In this document: in pieces, positions 9,192-18,897 of the stretch
Position numbering within the stretch: position 1 is the stretch's first letter
Layout of the letters: each line of letters begins with the position of its first letter
NCBI GenBank assembly: GCA_039636775.1
Contig: CP143429.1
Coordinates: forward strand, 1,550,001-1,614,000
Length of the DNA: 64,000 nucleotides
Reading direction: 5' to 3'
Origin: Micrococcaceae bacterium Sec5.8
GTDB lineage: Bacteria; Actinomycetota; Actinomycetes; Actinomycetales; Micrococcaceae
Made by a program: the position numbers and the translations under genes
Notes under the pieces: generated by a model
Databases searched by the model: none
The model's input: the letters and a program-made list of their open reading frames with translations, nothing else
Told to the model about the DNA's origin: nothing

Positions 9192-9252
9192 GCGCCCGAA
9201 CCGGCGCCCGGCGCCCGAACCGGCGCCCCGCGCCCGAACCGGCGCCCCGCGC
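9192..9252. repeat. Three short GC-rich tandem repeats
   Basis: A unit close to GCGCCCGAACCGGCGCCCCG (19-20 nt) occurs three times in tandem, followed by a partial unit. It lies in the intergenic space between the DUF222 gene and def. No function is assigned. Confidence 0.7.
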
Positions 9253-9332
9253 CCGGGCGCCTCCAGTGGAACCTTAAACGGCCGGCCCGCTCCAATTCCC
9301 GGGTGCGTCCTGCCCGGTGTCCGGCGTGCAAC

Positions 9333-9338
9333 TAAACT
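9333..9338 (+). promoter_or_regulatory. Candidate -10 element for def
   Basis: TAAACT matches the actinobacterial TANNNT -10 pattern and lies about 43 bases before the def ATG, allowing a short leader. No clear -35 was seen. Confidence 0.4.
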
Positions 9339-9380
9339 GGACTGGATCCCATCGCCGCCCACTCTAAGGACAGATTGCAC

Positions 9381-9977
9381 ATGGCCATTTTGAATATCCG
9401 CATCATCGGCGATCCTGTGCTGCGCACAGTTGCCGATCCCGTGACGGATTTCGGGCCTGAGCTGGCGAAGCTTGTTGCCGATATGACCGAAACCATGGAG
9501 GACGTGGACGGCGCAGGTTTGGCCGCGCCCCAGGTCGGAGTCAGCCAGCGGGTTTTCACCTACCGCATTCGTGGCGTCGAGGGGCACATCATCAACCCGG
9601 TGCTGGAAAACAGCGAGGACTTCCAGCCGGACGAAGTGGAGGGCTGCCTCTCCATTCCCGGCCTCGGCTTCCCCGTCCGCCGGCACCGGCTCACCCGCGT
9701 CACCGGCGTGGACATGCACGGTAACCCCGTTGAAGTGGAAGGCGAAGGCATGTTGGCGCGGGCGTTCCAGCATGAAACGGACCACCTCAACGGCGTTCTC
9801 TTCACGGACCGGCTGGAAGGTGAGGACCGGAAGGCTGCACTGCGCGCCATCCGGAACGCCAACTACGACTCAATTACCGAGCAGACGACGGCGAAACGCG
9901 CCCGGACGGTCGGCACGAGCTTCGGCTCCGGCACGTCGGGGGCGGGAAGCGTCGGCTCCTTCGGTAACACCCCGTGA
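9381..9977 (+). CDS. def: Peptide deformylase
   Basis: All three deformylase motifs are present: GAGLAAPQVG, EGCLSIPG and AFQHETDHLNG (the HExxH metal site). The enzyme removes the N-formyl group from new proteins in the cytoplasm using a ferrous or zinc ion. The start at 9381 (MAILNIRIIG) is preferred to the TTG six bases upstream because AAGGA lies about 10 bases before it. The product is 198 residues, with a Ser/Gly-rich tail after the conserved core. The next gene is fmt, which makes the formylated substrate; their stop and start overlap, so the two are coupled. Confidence 0.96.
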   Translation: MAILNIRIIGDPVLRTVADPVTDFGPELAKLVADMTETMEDVDGAGLAAPQVGVSQRVFTYRIRGVEGHIINPVLENSEDFQPDEVEGCLSIPGLGFPVRRHRLTRVTGVDMHGNPVEVEGEGMLARAFQHETDHLNGVLFTDRLEGEDRKAALRAIRNANYDSITEQTTAKRARTVGTSFGSGTSGAGSVGSFGNTP

Positions 9978-10894
9978 GGGTTCTCTTCGCCGGGACGCCT
10001 GCTGTGGCCGTTCCGTCCCTGGACGCGCTGGTTGCCGCCGGATTCGACGTCGTCGCCGTCCTGACCCGGCCGGATGCGCCGATTGGACGCAAACGGGTGC
10101 TGGCGCCGTCGCCCGTTGCGGCCCGGGCCGCGGAGTTGGGCATCAGAATCATCCATGCCTCGAAGGTCGACGCCGCGGTGACAGCCGAGATCGCAGCCGC
10201 TGCTCCCGACGCAGCCGCCATCGTGGCCTACGGCGGGCTTATTCCTCGGCCAGCCCTGGATGTTCCGCCCCACGGCTGGATCAATCTGCACTTTTCACTG
10301 CTGCCGGCCTGGCGGGGCGCTGCGCCTGTGCAGCGGTCTCTGATCGCCGGAGACGATGTCACCGGCGCTGTCACCTTTCTCTTGGAAGAGGGGCTGGACA
10401 CCGGGCCGGTGTACGGCACGCTGACTGAGGCGGTCAGGCCCGACGACACCGCGGGCGCTCTGCTGGAGCGCTTGTCCCACACCGGTGCGGTGCTGCTGAC
10501 CCAGACGCTGTCCGCGGTCGACGCCGGCAAGGCCGCCGCTGTGCCGCAACTGGGCGAGGTCAGCGTGGCCCCGAAACTCACTCTTGAGGACGGCCGGCTG
10601 GACTGGCAGCAGCCCGCCCTGGCGATAGGGCGTCGCGCCCGTGGGGTCACACCCGAACCCGGTGCGTGGACCACCCTGGACGGCCAGCGGATCAAGCTGG
10701 AACCGGTCGTTTTGCGACCGGGTGGGCCGGGGCTGGAACCCGGGCAGCTTGGCCTGGACGGCAAGAGCGTGCTGGTGGGAACCGGCTCACACCCGGTGGA
10801 ACTTACCCGGATCCAGCCAGCAGGCAAAAAAATGATGGCCGCCGCCGACTGGGCGCGCGGACAGTCAACCCTTGAAAGCGTGGTGTTCGAATGA
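9974..10894 (+). CDS. fmt: Methionyl-tRNA formyltransferase
   Basis: The 306-residue enzyme transfers a formyl group from 10-formyl-tetrahydrofolate to initiator Met-tRNA. Recognisable parts are RVLFAGTPAVAVPSL at the N-terminus, the catalytic region INLHFSLLPAWRGAAPVQR (SLLP signature with the Asn and His) and the C-terminal domain around RRARGVTPEPGAWT, where the family usually has a similar tRNA-binding loop. The GTG start at 9974 overlaps the def stop (GTGA), and its own stop overlaps rsmB (ATGA). This is the usual def-fmt-rsmB operon order. Confidence 0.96.
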   Translation: MRVLFAGTPAVAVPSLDALVAAGFDVVAVLTRPDAPIGRKRVLAPSPVAARAAELGIRIIHASKVDAAVTAEIAAAAPDAAAIVAYGGLIPRPALDVPPHGWINLHFSLLPAWRGAAPVQRSLIAGDDVTGAVTFLLEEGLDTGPVYGTLTEAVRPDDTAGALLERLSHTGAVLLTQTLSAVDAGKAAAVPQLGEVSVAPKLTLEDGRLDWQQPALAIGRRARGVTPEPGAWTTLDGQRIKLEPVVLRPGGPGLEPGQLGLDGKSVLVGTGSHPVELTRIQPAGKKMMAAADWARGQSTLESVVFE

Positions 10895-12495
10895 GCGAGT
10901 CCGGGACGAGCGGCCGGGGCAACGGCCCCAAACGCGGCGGGTCAAGCGGTCAGCGCGGTGCCGGCGGAGCGGCCGGACAGGGCGGCGGCGGCCGGGATGG
11001 CAGCTTTCGCAACGCGCAGGGCCGGGAACGCAACCGCGGACCACAGCGCGGTTTCACCGAAAACGCCCCCTCCCAGCGCACCCGCAGGGCTGATCCCGCC
11101 CGGCTGGTAGCCTTCGAAGTTTTGCGTGCCGTCGCGGCCGAGGACGCCTACGCCAACCTCGTCCTGCCCGCCCGTATCCGGCACCACGGACTGGACAAAC
11201 GCGACGCCGGCTTCGCTACGGAACTAAGCTACGGCGCGCTGCGCGGCCAAGGAACTTACGACGCCGTTCTGGCCCGCTGCGTGGACCGGCCGCTGGATCA
11301 GTTGGATCCGGCTGTCCTCGACGCGCTCCGGATCGGCGCCCACCAGCTGCTGGCCATGCGCGTGCCCGCCCACGCTGCTTTGGATCAGACCGTCGGCCTG
11401 GCCCGCGCGGTGATTGGCGCCGGCCCGTCGGCTCTCATTAATGCTGTGCTGCGCAAGGTGTCCGCCCATACCCTCGAGGAGTGGCTGGACCTGCTGCTGG
11501 CCGAAGAGACGGACGAAACCACCAAAGCCGCCATCCGCTACGCGCACCCGGAATGGATCGTCCGGGCGCTGAGGCAGTCCCTGGTGGCCCACGGCCGTCC
11601 GGTCAGCGAAATCAGTGATCTTCTGGAGGCGGACAACGCCGCGCCTGTGGTCAACCTTGTTGCGCTGCCCGGACTCGGGAGCCTGGCGGAGGCCCTGGAC
11701 GGCGGTGCCACGCCCGGCGAACTCGTCGAAGGTTCTGCGCTCTCCAGCGGCGGTGACCTCGGCAGGCTCACGTCCGTCCGCGAGGGCACCACCCGCGTCC
11801 AGGACGTCGGCTCACAGCTTGTGGCCCGCGCCCTGGCGGCTGTGGACCTCCGTGCCAGTGCCGGAGTGAGTGCCGGCACCGGCACGGACCCGGCCGCCGA
11901 GCGCTGGCTGGACATGTGCGCCGGCCCGGGAGGTAAGGCTGCGCTGCTCGGCGCCCTCGCCCGGGAACAGGGCGCCACGCTGTTGGCCAACGAGCCCGCA
12001 CCGCACCGGGCCAAACTGGTCCGGCAGGCGCTTGCGGCTGTGCCGCACGAGGTCTGGCATGTGCGGACCGGCGACGGCCGCGATGTGGGCACGGAGATGC
12101 CGGAGAGTTTCGACCGTGTGCTCGTCGATGCACCCTGTACCGGGCTTGGCGCACTGCGCCGCCGCCCGGAGTCCCGGTGGCGCCGGACTCCCAAGGACTT
12201 GACGGACCTTGGTCCGCTCCAGCGTGAGCTGCTCAAGTCCGCACTGGCGGCCGTGAAGCCCGGCGGTGTGGTGGCCTACGTGACCTGCTCACCGCACCCG
12301 GCGGAAACTACCGCCGTCGTCAGCGATGTGCTGCGCAAACGCGAGGACCTGGAATTGCTCGATGCCGGGTCTGTGCTGGACAGCGTCAGCCTCACCGGCC
12401 ATCTCGAAGCCGGTCACGAGCTCACCGCCCAGCTCTGGCCGCACGTGCACCGGACGGACGCCATGTTCCTGGCGCTCATCCACAAAAAGGCCTGA
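10891..12495 (+). CDS. rsmB: 16S rRNA (cytosine-967-C5)-methyltransferase
   Basis: The 534-residue protein starts with a basic Gly-rich segment (about residues 1-65), followed by a NusB-like RNA-binding domain (RLVAFEVLRAVAAEDAYANL, GFATELSYGALRGQ) and a Rossmann methyltransferase domain. SAM-binding MCAGPGGKAALLGALA and the two catalytic cysteines, in DAPCTGLGALRRRPE and YVTCSPHPAETT, are present. It should methylate C967 in 16S rRNA. The disordered basic N-terminal extension is longer than in E. coli Sun but is common in actinobacteria. The ATG overlaps the fmt stop by four bases. Confidence 0.94.
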   Translation: MSESGTSGRGNGPKRGGSSGQRGAGGAAGQGGGGRDGSFRNAQGRERNRGPQRGFTENAPSQRTRRADPARLVAFEVLRAVAAEDAYANLVLPARIRHHGLDKRDAGFATELSYGALRGQGTYDAVLARCVDRPLDQLDPAVLDALRIGAHQLLAMRVPAHAALDQTVGLARAVIGAGPSALINAVLRKVSAHTLEEWLDLLLAEETDETTKAAIRYAHPEWIVRALRQSLVAHGRPVSEISDLLEADNAAPVVNLVALPGLGSLAEALDGGATPGELVEGSALSSGGDLGRLTSVREGTTRVQDVGSQLVARALAAVDLRASAGVSAGTGTDPAAERWLDMCAGPGGKAALLGALAREQGATLLANEPAPHRAKLVRQALAAVPHEVWHVRTGDGRDVGTEMPESFDRVLVDAPCTGLGALRRRPESRWRRTPKDLTDLGPLQRELLKSALAAVKPGGVVAYVTCSPHPAETTAVVSDVLRKREDLELLDAGSVLDSVSLTGHLEAGHELTAQLWPHVHRTDAMFLALIHKKA

Positions 12496-12568
12496 TGGCG
12501 AGTGAATACTGAACCCTGAACGTCCGCGACCTCGCTGGATATCTCAGCAGAAAGACAAGGAATTTCCC

Positions 12569-13228
12569 ATGGCCAAGTGCTGTATCAACCCGAGCATTCT
12601 CTCCGCCGACTTCGCCAACCTCGAATCCGAACTCCGCAGAATTGCCACTGCGGATGCGGTGCATGTCGATGTCATGGACAACCACTTTGTGCCGAATCTC
12701 TCGCTCGGGTTGCCCGTGGTGGCGCGCCTGCAGGAGATCAGCCCGGTGCCGCTGGATGCCCATCTCATGATCGAGCACGCGGACCGCTGGGCTCCCGCTT
12801 ACGCCGACGCCGGGGTTGCCTCCGTGACGTTCCACGCCGAGGCGTCCAACGCACCAATCAAGCTCGCGCGGGAGCTCCGGGCCCGCGGTGCCAAGGCGGG
12901 CCTGGCCCTGCGGCCGGGCAGTGCCGTGGAGCCGTTCCTGGATATGCTCGGCGAGCTGGACATGCTGCTGATCATGACCGTGGAGCCGGGCTTTGGCGGC
13001 CAGGAATTCCTTGACCTCACGCTGCCGAAGATCCGCCGGGCCCGCGCAGCCATTGACGCGTCCGGTCTGGACGTGGCGCTGCAGGTCGACGGCGGTATCA
13101 CCGAGGACACCATCTGGCGTGCCGCGGACGCCGGTGCCAACGTCTTTGTGGCCGGCTCTGCGGTCTATGGTGCCGAGGATCCGGCCGAGGCAATCGGAAG
13201 GCTCCGTGCTGCCGGCCAGCGCCGGTAG
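12569..13228 (+). CDS. rpe: Ribulose-phosphate 3-epimerase
   Basis: The 219-residue TIM-barrel enzyme interconverts ribulose-5-phosphate and xylulose-5-phosphate. Signatures are [13 protein letters not shown] at the start, [17 protein letters not shown] (metal-binding His and Asp), [23 protein letters not shown] and [11 protein letters not shown], with VAGSAVYG at the phosphate site. AAGGAA precedes the ATG. The gene lies 74 bases after rsmB and just before the FMN riboswitch; it supplies the pentose-phosphate pool that feeds the riboflavin genes downstream. Confidence 0.96.
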   Translation: MAKCCINPSILSADFANLESELRRIATADAVHVDVMDNHFVPNLSLGLPVVARLQEISPVPLDAHLMIEHADRWAPAYADAGVASVTFHAEASNAPIKLARELRARGAKAGLALRPGSAVEPFLDMLGELDMLLIMTVEPGFGGQEFLDLTLPKIRRARAAIDASGLDVALQVDGGITEDTIWRAADAGANVFVAGSAVYGAEDPAEAIGRLRAAGQRR

Positions 13229-13317
13229 CGCTACTCCGACAGGACGCCTGCCGCAACATCAGGCAGAGGGGAATAGCCAACGCTGCCCCACAGTTGTGCC
13301 AGAATAGCAACACACAT

Positions 13318-13464
13318 ACGTGCTCCGGGGTCGGTGTAAGTCCGAACCGGCGGTTATAGTCCGCGACCCGCGAGCCGGCGCCTCCCTCGGGAGGACTGCC
13401 GGCAGACGGTTGAACCGGTGGAACTCCGGTACCGACAGTTAAAGTCTGGATGAGAGAAGCACGT
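13318..13464 (+). promoter_or_regulatory. FMN riboswitch (RFN element) upstream of the rib operon
   Basis: The closing stem pairs ACGTGCT (13318-13324) with AGCACGT (13458-13464). Inside are conserved RFN blocks: GGGTCGGTGTAAGTCCGAACC, simplified by position as 13327-13349, then CCGGCGGTTATAGTCCGCGA, CCCGCGAGCCGGC, GGCAGACGGTTGAACCGG and CCGACAGTTAAAGTCTGGAT. Such elements bind FMN and switch off riboflavin gene expression. It precedes ribD by about 157 bases. Confidence 0.95.
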
Positions 13465-13620
13465 ACAGCTGTTACTGCGGTGCCCTCGCGGCGCCGCGGA
13501 AGTTCGCTGTCGTATACCCCGGGGCCATCGCGGCTTTTGCGGGAAGGAACGACACGCACTTATGTACTCTTTGCGATGGCTCTTCACCTCCAGGGTGTCC
13601 GAACATCCGGTGGCAGGTTG

Positions 13621-14787
13621 ATGAGCAGCAAAAACTCGACCCCTGGGGCTGGCAACGAGTCCGCTGCGCTGGCGGATGCCACGTTCAGCCCGGCCGAGGC
13701 CGCCGCCATGAACGCGGCCCTCGCCGCTGCCCTGCAGGGTCCGCGCGGTGCGAACCCGCTGGTTGGCGCCGTGGTGATCGCCGCTGACGGAACCGGGATC
13801 GCCACCGGTTACCACCGGGGTGCGGGCACCGCCCACGCGGAAGCCGACGCTATCGATCGCGCCGCGGCCGCCGGCCACAACCTCGCCGGCGCCACCATGG
13901 TGGTCACACTGGAACCGTGCAACCACTGCGGGCGCACAGGTCCCTGCGCGCAGGCCATCATCGAGGCCGGCATCACGGACGTTATCTACGCTGTGGACGA
14001 TCCGCACGATCCCGCGGCGGGCGGCGCCGCCACCCTCCGCGCCGCGGGCGTCCGTGTCCGCTCCGGACTTGGCGCCAGCTCCGCACTGGAGATGAACCGG
14101 CGCTGGTTCGACGCCGTCGCAGCCTCGCGGCCGTTTGTCACCCTGCACATCGCCCAGACCCTCGACAGCCGCATCGCCGCCAGCGACGGCACCAGCCAGT
14201 GGATTTCCAGCCCGGAATCGCTTGCCGACAACCACGCCCTGCGTGGCCGGATCGACGCGATCCTGGTTGGAACCCAGACGGTCCTGGTCGACAATCCCCG
14301 GCTCACGGCCCGCGGTGCCGACGGCAAACCCACCGGCAGCCAGCCACTGCGCGTCGTGATGGGCTACCGGGGGATTCCCGACGGCGCCGCCATTCACGGT
14401 GCCGACGGTAAAGTCCTGCACCTGCCTACGCGGAATCCCCGGGAGGCGCTGGAGGAGCTGTTCTCTGCCGGCGTCCGCCACCTCATGGTGGAAGGCGGCT
14501 CCCGGATCCTCAGCGCCTTCCTTGCCGCCGGGCTTGTGGACGAACTCATCGTTTACCTTGCCCCGACCCTTCTGGGTTCCGGAACCCCCGCACTTGAGGA
14601 CCTCGGCATCACCACCCTGGCCAACGCCCAGCAGTGGGAGTGGGATGCCGCCGCCGGCGGGGCCGTGCAAATGCTGGGCCGCGACCTTCGCCTGCACTTG
14701 CGTCCCGTCCCCGCAGCGCCCACCAAGACCCCAGCCGTTTCAACCCCGTCCCGCCCAGGCGCGGACACTGCCGCAGGAGGCAATTGA
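13621..14787 (+). CDS. ribD: Bifunctional riboflavin deaminase/reductase
   Basis: The enzyme carries out two riboflavin steps: deamination of the pyrimidine, then reduction of the ribosyl side chain. The N-terminal deaminase has HAEADAIDRA and the zinc motif EPCNHCGRTGPC, and the C-terminal reductase has FVTLHIAQTLDSRIA, LRGRIDAILVGTQTVLVDNPRLT and HLMVEGGSRILSAF. The frame is open back to 13450, but that would overlap the riboswitch. The ATG at 13621 (MSSKNSTPGAG) with GGCAGG upstream is preferred, and the deaminase domain begins shortly after. The stop overlaps the ribE start (TGATG). Confidence 0.93.
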   Translation: MSSKNSTPGAGNESAALADATFSPAEAAAMNAALAAALQGPRGANPLVGAVVIAADGTGIATGYHRGAGTAHAEADAIDRAAAAGHNLAGATMVVTLEPCNHCGRTGPCAQAIIEAGITDVIYAVDDPHDPAAGGAATLRAAGVRVRSGLGASSALEMNRRWFDAVAASRPFVTLHIAQTLDSRIAASDGTSQWISSPESLADNHALRGRIDAILVGTQTVLVDNPRLTARGADGKPTGSQPLRVVMGYRGIPDGAAIHGADGKVLHLPTRNPREALEELFSAGVRHLMVEGGSRILSAFLAAGLVDELIVYLAPTLLGSGTPALEDLGITTLANAQQWEWDAAAGGAVQMLGRDLRLHLRPVPAAPTKTPAVSTPSRPGADTAAGGN

Positions 14788-15431
14788 TGTTTACCGGAAT
14801 TATCGCCGAACAGGGACAGGTGCTGTCCGTTGACCGCCACGGTGACGTCAGCGCCACCGTCCGGCTTCACGCGCCCGGCAGCACCGAGGGACTGGCCCTC
14901 GGCGGCTCCATCGCCGTCAACGGCGTCTGCCTCACAGCCACGGCAATCGACGGCAAGGACGTCACCGTCGACGTCATGGGCGAGACTCTCACCCGCAGCA
15001 CCATCGGCGAACTCATTGCCGGCGCCCCCGTCAACCTCGAACGCTGCGTTCAGGCCGGCGGACGGCTCGACGGGCACGTCGTCCAGGGCCACGTGGACGG
15101 CGTCGGGCAGCTGCTCGAGCGGGAGGCGCTGGGCAACTGGGACCGGCTCCGGTTCGGCGTTCCCACCGGACTGGCCCGCTACATTGCGGAGAAGGGATCC
15201 ATCGCCGTCGACGGCGTCTCGTTGACCGTGACGGCGGTGAGCCCGGCAGCCGAACCGGCGCCGTGGTTTGAAGTAGGGCTGATCCCCACCACCCTCGCCG
15301 AGACCGGGCTCGGCGCGAAGACCCCCGGCAGCCGGGTGAATCTCGAGGTGGACGTCCTGGCGAAGTACACTGAGCGTCTGCTCGCATTTTCAGCCGGAGG
15401 AGCAACAGGGGCGAAGGGGGCAGCAGCGTGA
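14787..15431 (+). CDS. ribE: Riboflavin synthase
   Basis: The 214-residue protein starts with the diagnostic [12 protein letters not shown] and shows the two lumazine-binding repeats, each with an AVNGVCLT- or [13 protein letters not shown] motif, and [17 protein letters not shown] between them. It dismutates two 6,7-dimethyl-8-ribityllumazine molecules to riboflavin. AGGAGG lies at 14775-14780, and the ATG overlaps the ribD stop. The symbol ribE follows actinobacterial usage (ribC in Bacillus-style naming differs). Confidence 0.95.
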   Translation: MFTGIIAEQGQVLSVDRHGDVSATVRLHAPGSTEGLALGGSIAVNGVCLTATAIDGKDVTVDVMGETLTRSTIGELIAGAPVNLERCVQAGGRLDGHVVQGHVDGVGQLLEREALGNWDRLRFGVPTGLARYIAEKGSIAVDGVSLTVTAVSPAAEPAPWFEVGLIPTTLAETGLGAKTPGSRVNLEVDVLAKYTERLLAFSAGGATGAKGAAA

Positions 15432-16165
15432 ACAACGTCAAGGACATCCCTGCCCGCCACGCACTTCTCACCAACGCCGCCGACACCGCGCTGCCCGCCG
15501 GGGCGGCATCCGGTGCCGTCATTCCGCCGACGGGCCTGGACCTGGTCGAGGACGCCGTCCGTGCCATTGCCGCCGGTCGGCCGGTTCTGGTGGTGGACAA
15601 CGAGGACCGCGAAAATGAGGGCGACATCATCTTCGCCGCCCAGCACGCCACGCCGGCACTGATGGGCTGGACCATCAGGTACAGCTCGGGCGTCATCTGC
15701 GTACCTCTCGACGCCGGACGCGCCGACGCCCTCGCGCTGCCCCCCATGGTCGCTATCAACCAGGATGCCAAAGGCACGGCCTACACCGTGTCCTGCGACG
15801 CCGCCCATGGCGTCAGCACCGGCATCTCGGCGACCGACCGCGCCCTCACAGCCCGGGTCCTCGCCGATCCGGCCAGCCAGCCGCCGGCGCTGACCCGCCC
15901 CGGGCATGTTTTTCCGCTCCGCGCCGTTAAGGGGGGAGTGCGGGAACGTCCCGGCCACACCGAAGCGGCTGTGGAATTGTGCCGGCTGGCCGGACTCCAG
16001 CCCGTGGGCGTGATTGCAGAAGTGGTGTACGACAACGGAGAAATGATGCGGGTTGACGGACTGCGCGGCTTTGCCGCCGAGCACGGCTGCCCGCTGATCT
16101 CGATTGCGGATCTGGTGGCATACCTCGACGCCGGCGAACCCGGCACTGCAACTGATCCCGTGTGA
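15428..16165 (+). CDS. ribB: 3,4-dihydroxy-2-butanone 4-phosphate synthase
   Basis: The 245-residue enzyme makes the four-carbon precursor of riboflavin from ribulose-5-phosphate. Recognisable blocks are [18 protein letters not shown] (metal-binding Glu residues), [28 protein letters not shown] and [10 protein letters not shown] followed by [16 protein letters not shown]. The GTG start overlaps the ribE stop (GTGA). In many actinobacteria this domain is fused to GTP cyclohydrolase II; here a stop at 16165 and a separate SD and ATG split the two. About 30 N-terminal residues precede the usual domain start. Confidence 0.94.
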   Translation: MNNVKDIPARHALLTNAADTALPAGAASGAVIPPTGLDLVEDAVRAIAAGRPVLVVDNEDRENEGDIIFAAQHATPALMGWTIRYSSGVICVPLDAGRADALALPPMVAINQDAKGTAYTVSCDAAHGVSTGISATDRALTARVLADPASQPPALTRPGHVFPLRAVKGGVRERPGHTEAAVELCRLAGLQPVGVIAEVVYDNGEMMRVDGLRGFAAEHGCPLISIADLVAYLDAGEPGTATDPV

Positions 16166-16178
16166 TGGAGGAGAAAAG

Positions 16179-16877
16179 ATGACCACGTCGGAAGCTCAAG
16201 AACACCGGTCGGCCGAACGCCGGCCGCACCCGGTCACCGCTGGACCGATCGTCCAGCTGCCCACTGCCTTCGGAGACTTCGTGGCGCAGGCCTGGACCGA
16301 CCTCGCCACCGGTGCCGAGCACCTGGCGGTCAGCTCGCCGCTGCCGCCGATCGAAGGACTGGCGCCGCTGGTCCGTCTCCATTCGGAGTGCCTCACCGGT
16401 GACGTGTTCGGATCCTACCGCTGCGACTGCGGTGAACAGCTCGCCTACGCGCTGGAAATGATCAACGAGTTCGGCGGGACACTGTTGTACCTGCGCGGCC
16501 AGGAGGGACGCGGAATTGGCCTGGCCAACAAGATGAAGGCGTACGCGCTGCAGGAGGCCGGCTTCGATACGGTGGAGGCCAACGAACAGCTTGGCCTGCC
16601 GGTGGACGCCCGCAGCTACCAGGCAGCAGCCCAGATCCTCGCCGACATGGGACTCCACGAAGTCCGCCTGCTGAGCAACAACCCGGACAAGCAGGACCGG
16701 CTGGCACAGGCCGGCGTCCGGGTGACCGAAATGGTGCCCACCGAGGTTCCATCCCGCGAGCAGAACATCCGGTACCTGCAGACCAAGAAGGACCGGATGG
16801 ACCACCGCCTGGTTCTGGACATGGAACCTGTTGCTCCGGCTGCCGGCGCGCTTGGATTCGACCCGGCCACGGAATAA
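16179..16877 (+). CDS. ribA: GTP cyclohydrolase II
   Basis: The 232-residue protein catalyses the first committed step of riboflavin synthesis, opening the GTP imidazole ring. The zinc site is seen as the Cys triplet in SECLTGDVFGSYRCDCGEQL. GQEGRGIGLANKMKAYALQ and NEQLGLPVDARSYQAAAQIL are typical of the catalytic core, and RLLSNNPDK of the C-terminal part. GGAGGAG lies eight bases before the ATG at 16179. It follows ribB by 13 bases and is cotranscribed with it. An N-terminal stretch of about 30 residues precedes the conserved core. Confidence 0.94.
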   Translation: MTTSEAQEHRSAERRPHPVTAGPIVQLPTAFGDFVAQAWTDLATGAEHLAVSSPLPPIEGLAPLVRLHSECLTGDVFGSYRCDCGEQLAYALEMINEFGGTLLYLRGQEGRGIGLANKMKAYALQEAGFDTVEANEQLGLPVDARSYQAAAQILADMGLHEVRLLSNNPDKQDRLAQAGVRVTEMVPTEVPSREQNIRYLQTKKDRMDHRLVLDMEPVAPAAGALGFDPATE

Positions 16878-16969
16878 GCCAACCCCCGAAAAAGCTGACC
16901 AACGGCCCGCACCGGACGGGCTGAGCTTTCGACCCGCATACGACGACTACGCAGAACAAGGACACCCCC

Positions 16970-17455
16970 ATGAGCGGCCACGGCGCACCACAGATTGACC
17001 TGAGCACTTTCAAGCCCGAAGAGACCTCCCAGCTGAACCTGGCCATCGTGGCCGCGAGCTGGCACACCCAGATCATGGACGGGCTCCTGGACGGTGCACT
17101 GCGCGCGGCCAAAGATGCCGGCATCACCGAACCGACCGTCCTCCGGGTCCCCGGTACCTTTGAACTCCCCGTCGCGGCCGCCCGGCTGGCGCCGCACTTC
17201 GACGCCGTCGTGGCACTCGGTGTCGTCATCCGCGGCGGAACCCCGCACTTCGAGTACGTCTGCGAGGCGGCCACGCTGGGCCTCACCGAGGTCTCCGTCC
17301 GCACCGGCGTCCCCGTCGGCTTCGGCGTCCTGACCTGCGACACCGAGCAGCAGGGCATTGACCGTGCCGGCCTGCCGGGCTCCACTGAGGACAAGGGCCA
17401 CGAGGCCGTTACGGCCGCCCTGGCCACTGCCGTCACGCTGAAGCAGTTCCGTTAG
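16970..17455 (+). CDS. ribH: 6,7-dimethyl-8-ribityllumazine synthase
   Basis: The 161-residue protein condenses the pyrimidine and butanone-phosphate intermediates into the lumazine that riboflavin synthase uses; family members form pentamers or 60-mers. Motifs seen are [52 protein letters not shown] (catalytic His) and [21 protein letters not shown] precedes the ATG. It is the last rib gene and is followed by a strong intrinsic terminator. Confidence 0.96.
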   Translation: MSGHGAPQIDLSTFKPEETSQLNLAIVAASWHTQIMDGLLDGALRAAKDAGITEPTVLRVPGTFELPVAAARLAPHFDAVVALGVVIRGGTPHFEYVCEAATLGLTEVSVRTGVPVGFGVLTCDTEQQGIDRAGLPGSTEDKGHEAVTAALATAVTLKQFR

Positions 17456-17494
17456 GCCCGTGGACGGTGGCCCGTGGACAACGGTCCCGGAGGG

Positions 17495-17534
17495 AGGGCC
17501 CTGCCGTGTTCCGCGCAACGCACGGCAGGGCCCT
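17495..17534 (+). terminator. Rho-independent terminator of the rib operon
   Basis: AGGGCCCTGCCGTG (17495-17508) pairs perfectly with CACGGCAGGGCCCT (17521-17534), then TTCC. The 14-bp stem lies 40 bases after ribH. Confidence 0.9.
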
Positions 17535-17604
17535 TTCCTGTGTAATCGCTCACATCGTTGCCGTCACGGAACGCCCCGGCGGGCGCCCGCCGCCCGCGAG
17601 CAAG

Positions 17605-17610
17605 TAGGCT
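17605..17610 (+). promoter_or_regulatory. Candidate -10 of a leaderless hisE transcript
   Basis: TAGGCT fits the TANNNT -10 pattern and lies seven bases before the GTG start. This spacing places transcription start at or next to the start codon, and no SD sequence is present. Confidence 0.6.
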
Positions 17611-17617
17611 TGAGGGC

Positions 17618-17881
17618 GTGAAGAATTTCGAATCGCTGTTCGCAGAACTGAGTGAGAAGGCCGCCGTCCGTCCGGAGGGCTCCCGCACCGTCGCCGAACT
17701 GGATTCCGGAGTCCACGGCATCGGCAAGAAAGTCGTGGAGGAAGCAGCCGAGGTCTGGATGGCTGCCGAGTATGAATCCGACGAAGCCACCGCCGAAGAA
17801 ATATCGCAGCTGCTTTATCACCTGCAGGTCCTGATGCTCGCCAAAGGACTCAGCCTGGAAGACGTCTACAAGCATCTCTAG
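17618..17881 (+). CDS. hisE: Phosphoribosyl-ATP pyrophosphatase
   Basis: The 87-residue protein has the HisE/MazG-like pattern: [16 protein letters not shown], then [21 protein letters not shown], with the Glu residues that bind magnesium, and a [19 protein letters not shown] ending. It hydrolyses phosphoribosyl-ATP to phosphoribosyl-AMP, the second step of histidine synthesis. The GTG at 17618 is chosen because it directly follows a -10-like TAGGCT, giving a leaderless mRNA. The longer open frame upstream adds basic, unrelated sequence. hisG follows about 130 bases later. Confidence 0.94.
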   Translation: MKNFESLFAELSEKAAVRPEGSRTVAELDSGVHGIGKKVVEEAAEVWMAAEYESDEATAEEISQLLYHLQVLMLAKGLSLEDVYKHL

Positions 17882-18013
17882 CCACGTCCCCGCCGGAATC
17901 CAACAGGGCCTGCCCCGACACCCGGCGACCGCGTGGCCCGCTTTGGCCTGTACTGATACTTCCCGGACGGACTGTTTGTGAACGGTCTGCGTCCCGACCA
18001 AGAAAGTCCTCCC

Positions 18014-18856
18014 ATGCTGAGAGTTGCCGTCCCGAACAAGGGATCCCTGTCCGAAGCCGCTTCCGCCATGCTCGCCGAGGCCGGCTACCGCCAGCGCCGC
18101 GATACCCGCGAGCTGGTCATGGTGGACCCGGACAACGACATTGAATTCTTCTTCCTCCGCCCCCGCGACATTGCCGTCTACGTCGGCCAGGGAACGCTCG
18201 ACGTCGGCATCACCGGCCGGGACCTGCTCCTCGACGCCGAGGTACATGCTGAGGAGCTGCTCCCGCTGGGGTTCGCCGCCTCCACCTTCCGCTTCGCCGG
18301 CCCGGTAGGCGACTTCACCGCCGTCGAACAGCTCGACGGCAAGCGCCTCGCCACGAGCTACGACGGACTCCTCCGCGGCTACCTGGCAGAACGCGGCATC
18401 CAGGCCACCGTGGTCCGGCTCGACGGCGCCGTCGAATCCTCGGTGCGCCTGGGCGTCGCGGATGCGATCGCCGACGTCGTCGAGACCGGGAACACCCTCA
18501 AGGCCGCCGGCATGGAAATCTTCGGCCAGCCCATCCTGCACTCCGAAGCCGTCCTGATCGGCCGCACGGGTGAGCAGAACCCGGCAGCGGACGTCCTGAT
18601 CCGCCGGCTGCAGGGCGTCCTGGTGGCGCGGCAGTACGTGATGATGGACTACGACATCCGCAAGGAACTCGTCGAAGCCGCGGCAGCCCTCACGCCCGGC
18701 CTGGAATCGCCCACGGTGTCGCCGCTGCGCGACTCGGACTGGGTGGCCGTCCGGTCGATGGTGCCGAAAAAGCAGACCAACCGGATCATGGACGAGCTCT
18801 ACGACCTGGGCGCCCGCGCCATCCTGGTCAGCACCATCCACGCCTGCCGCATCTGA
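18014..18856 (+). CDS. hisG: ATP phosphoribosyltransferase (long form)
   Basis: The 280-residue enzyme starts histidine synthesis by joining ATP and PRPP. The N-terminus [20 protein letters not shown], the block [19 protein letters not shown] and the PRPP-binding region [18 protein letters not shown] are typical. A C-terminal domain (residues about 205-280) makes this the long, histidine-feedback form. The start at 18014 is supported by the conserved LRVAVPNKG; an upstream GTG at 17978 would add 12 residues without homology. hisF follows after 41 bases with its own SD. Confidence 0.95.
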   Translation: MLRVAVPNKGSLSEAASAMLAEAGYRQRRDTRELVMVDPDNDIEFFFLRPRDIAVYVGQGTLDVGITGRDLLLDAEVHAEELLPLGFAASTFRFAGPVGDFTAVEQLDGKRLATSYDGLLRGYLAERGIQATVVRLDGAVESSVRLGVADAIADVVETGNTLKAAGMEIFGQPILHSEAVLIGRTGEQNPAADVLIRRLQGVLVARQYVMMDYDIRKELVEAAAALTPGLESPTVSPLRDSDWVAVRSMVPKKQTNRIMDELYDLGARAILVSTIHACRI

Positions 18857-18897
18857 CCGGCGCCGCAACCCTTCCGCAACGAATCCCAGGAGAAGTC

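Noticed and set aside
9192..9252. A CRISPR array
   Set aside because: The repeats are 19-20 nt in direct contact without spacers, and no cas genes lie nearby.
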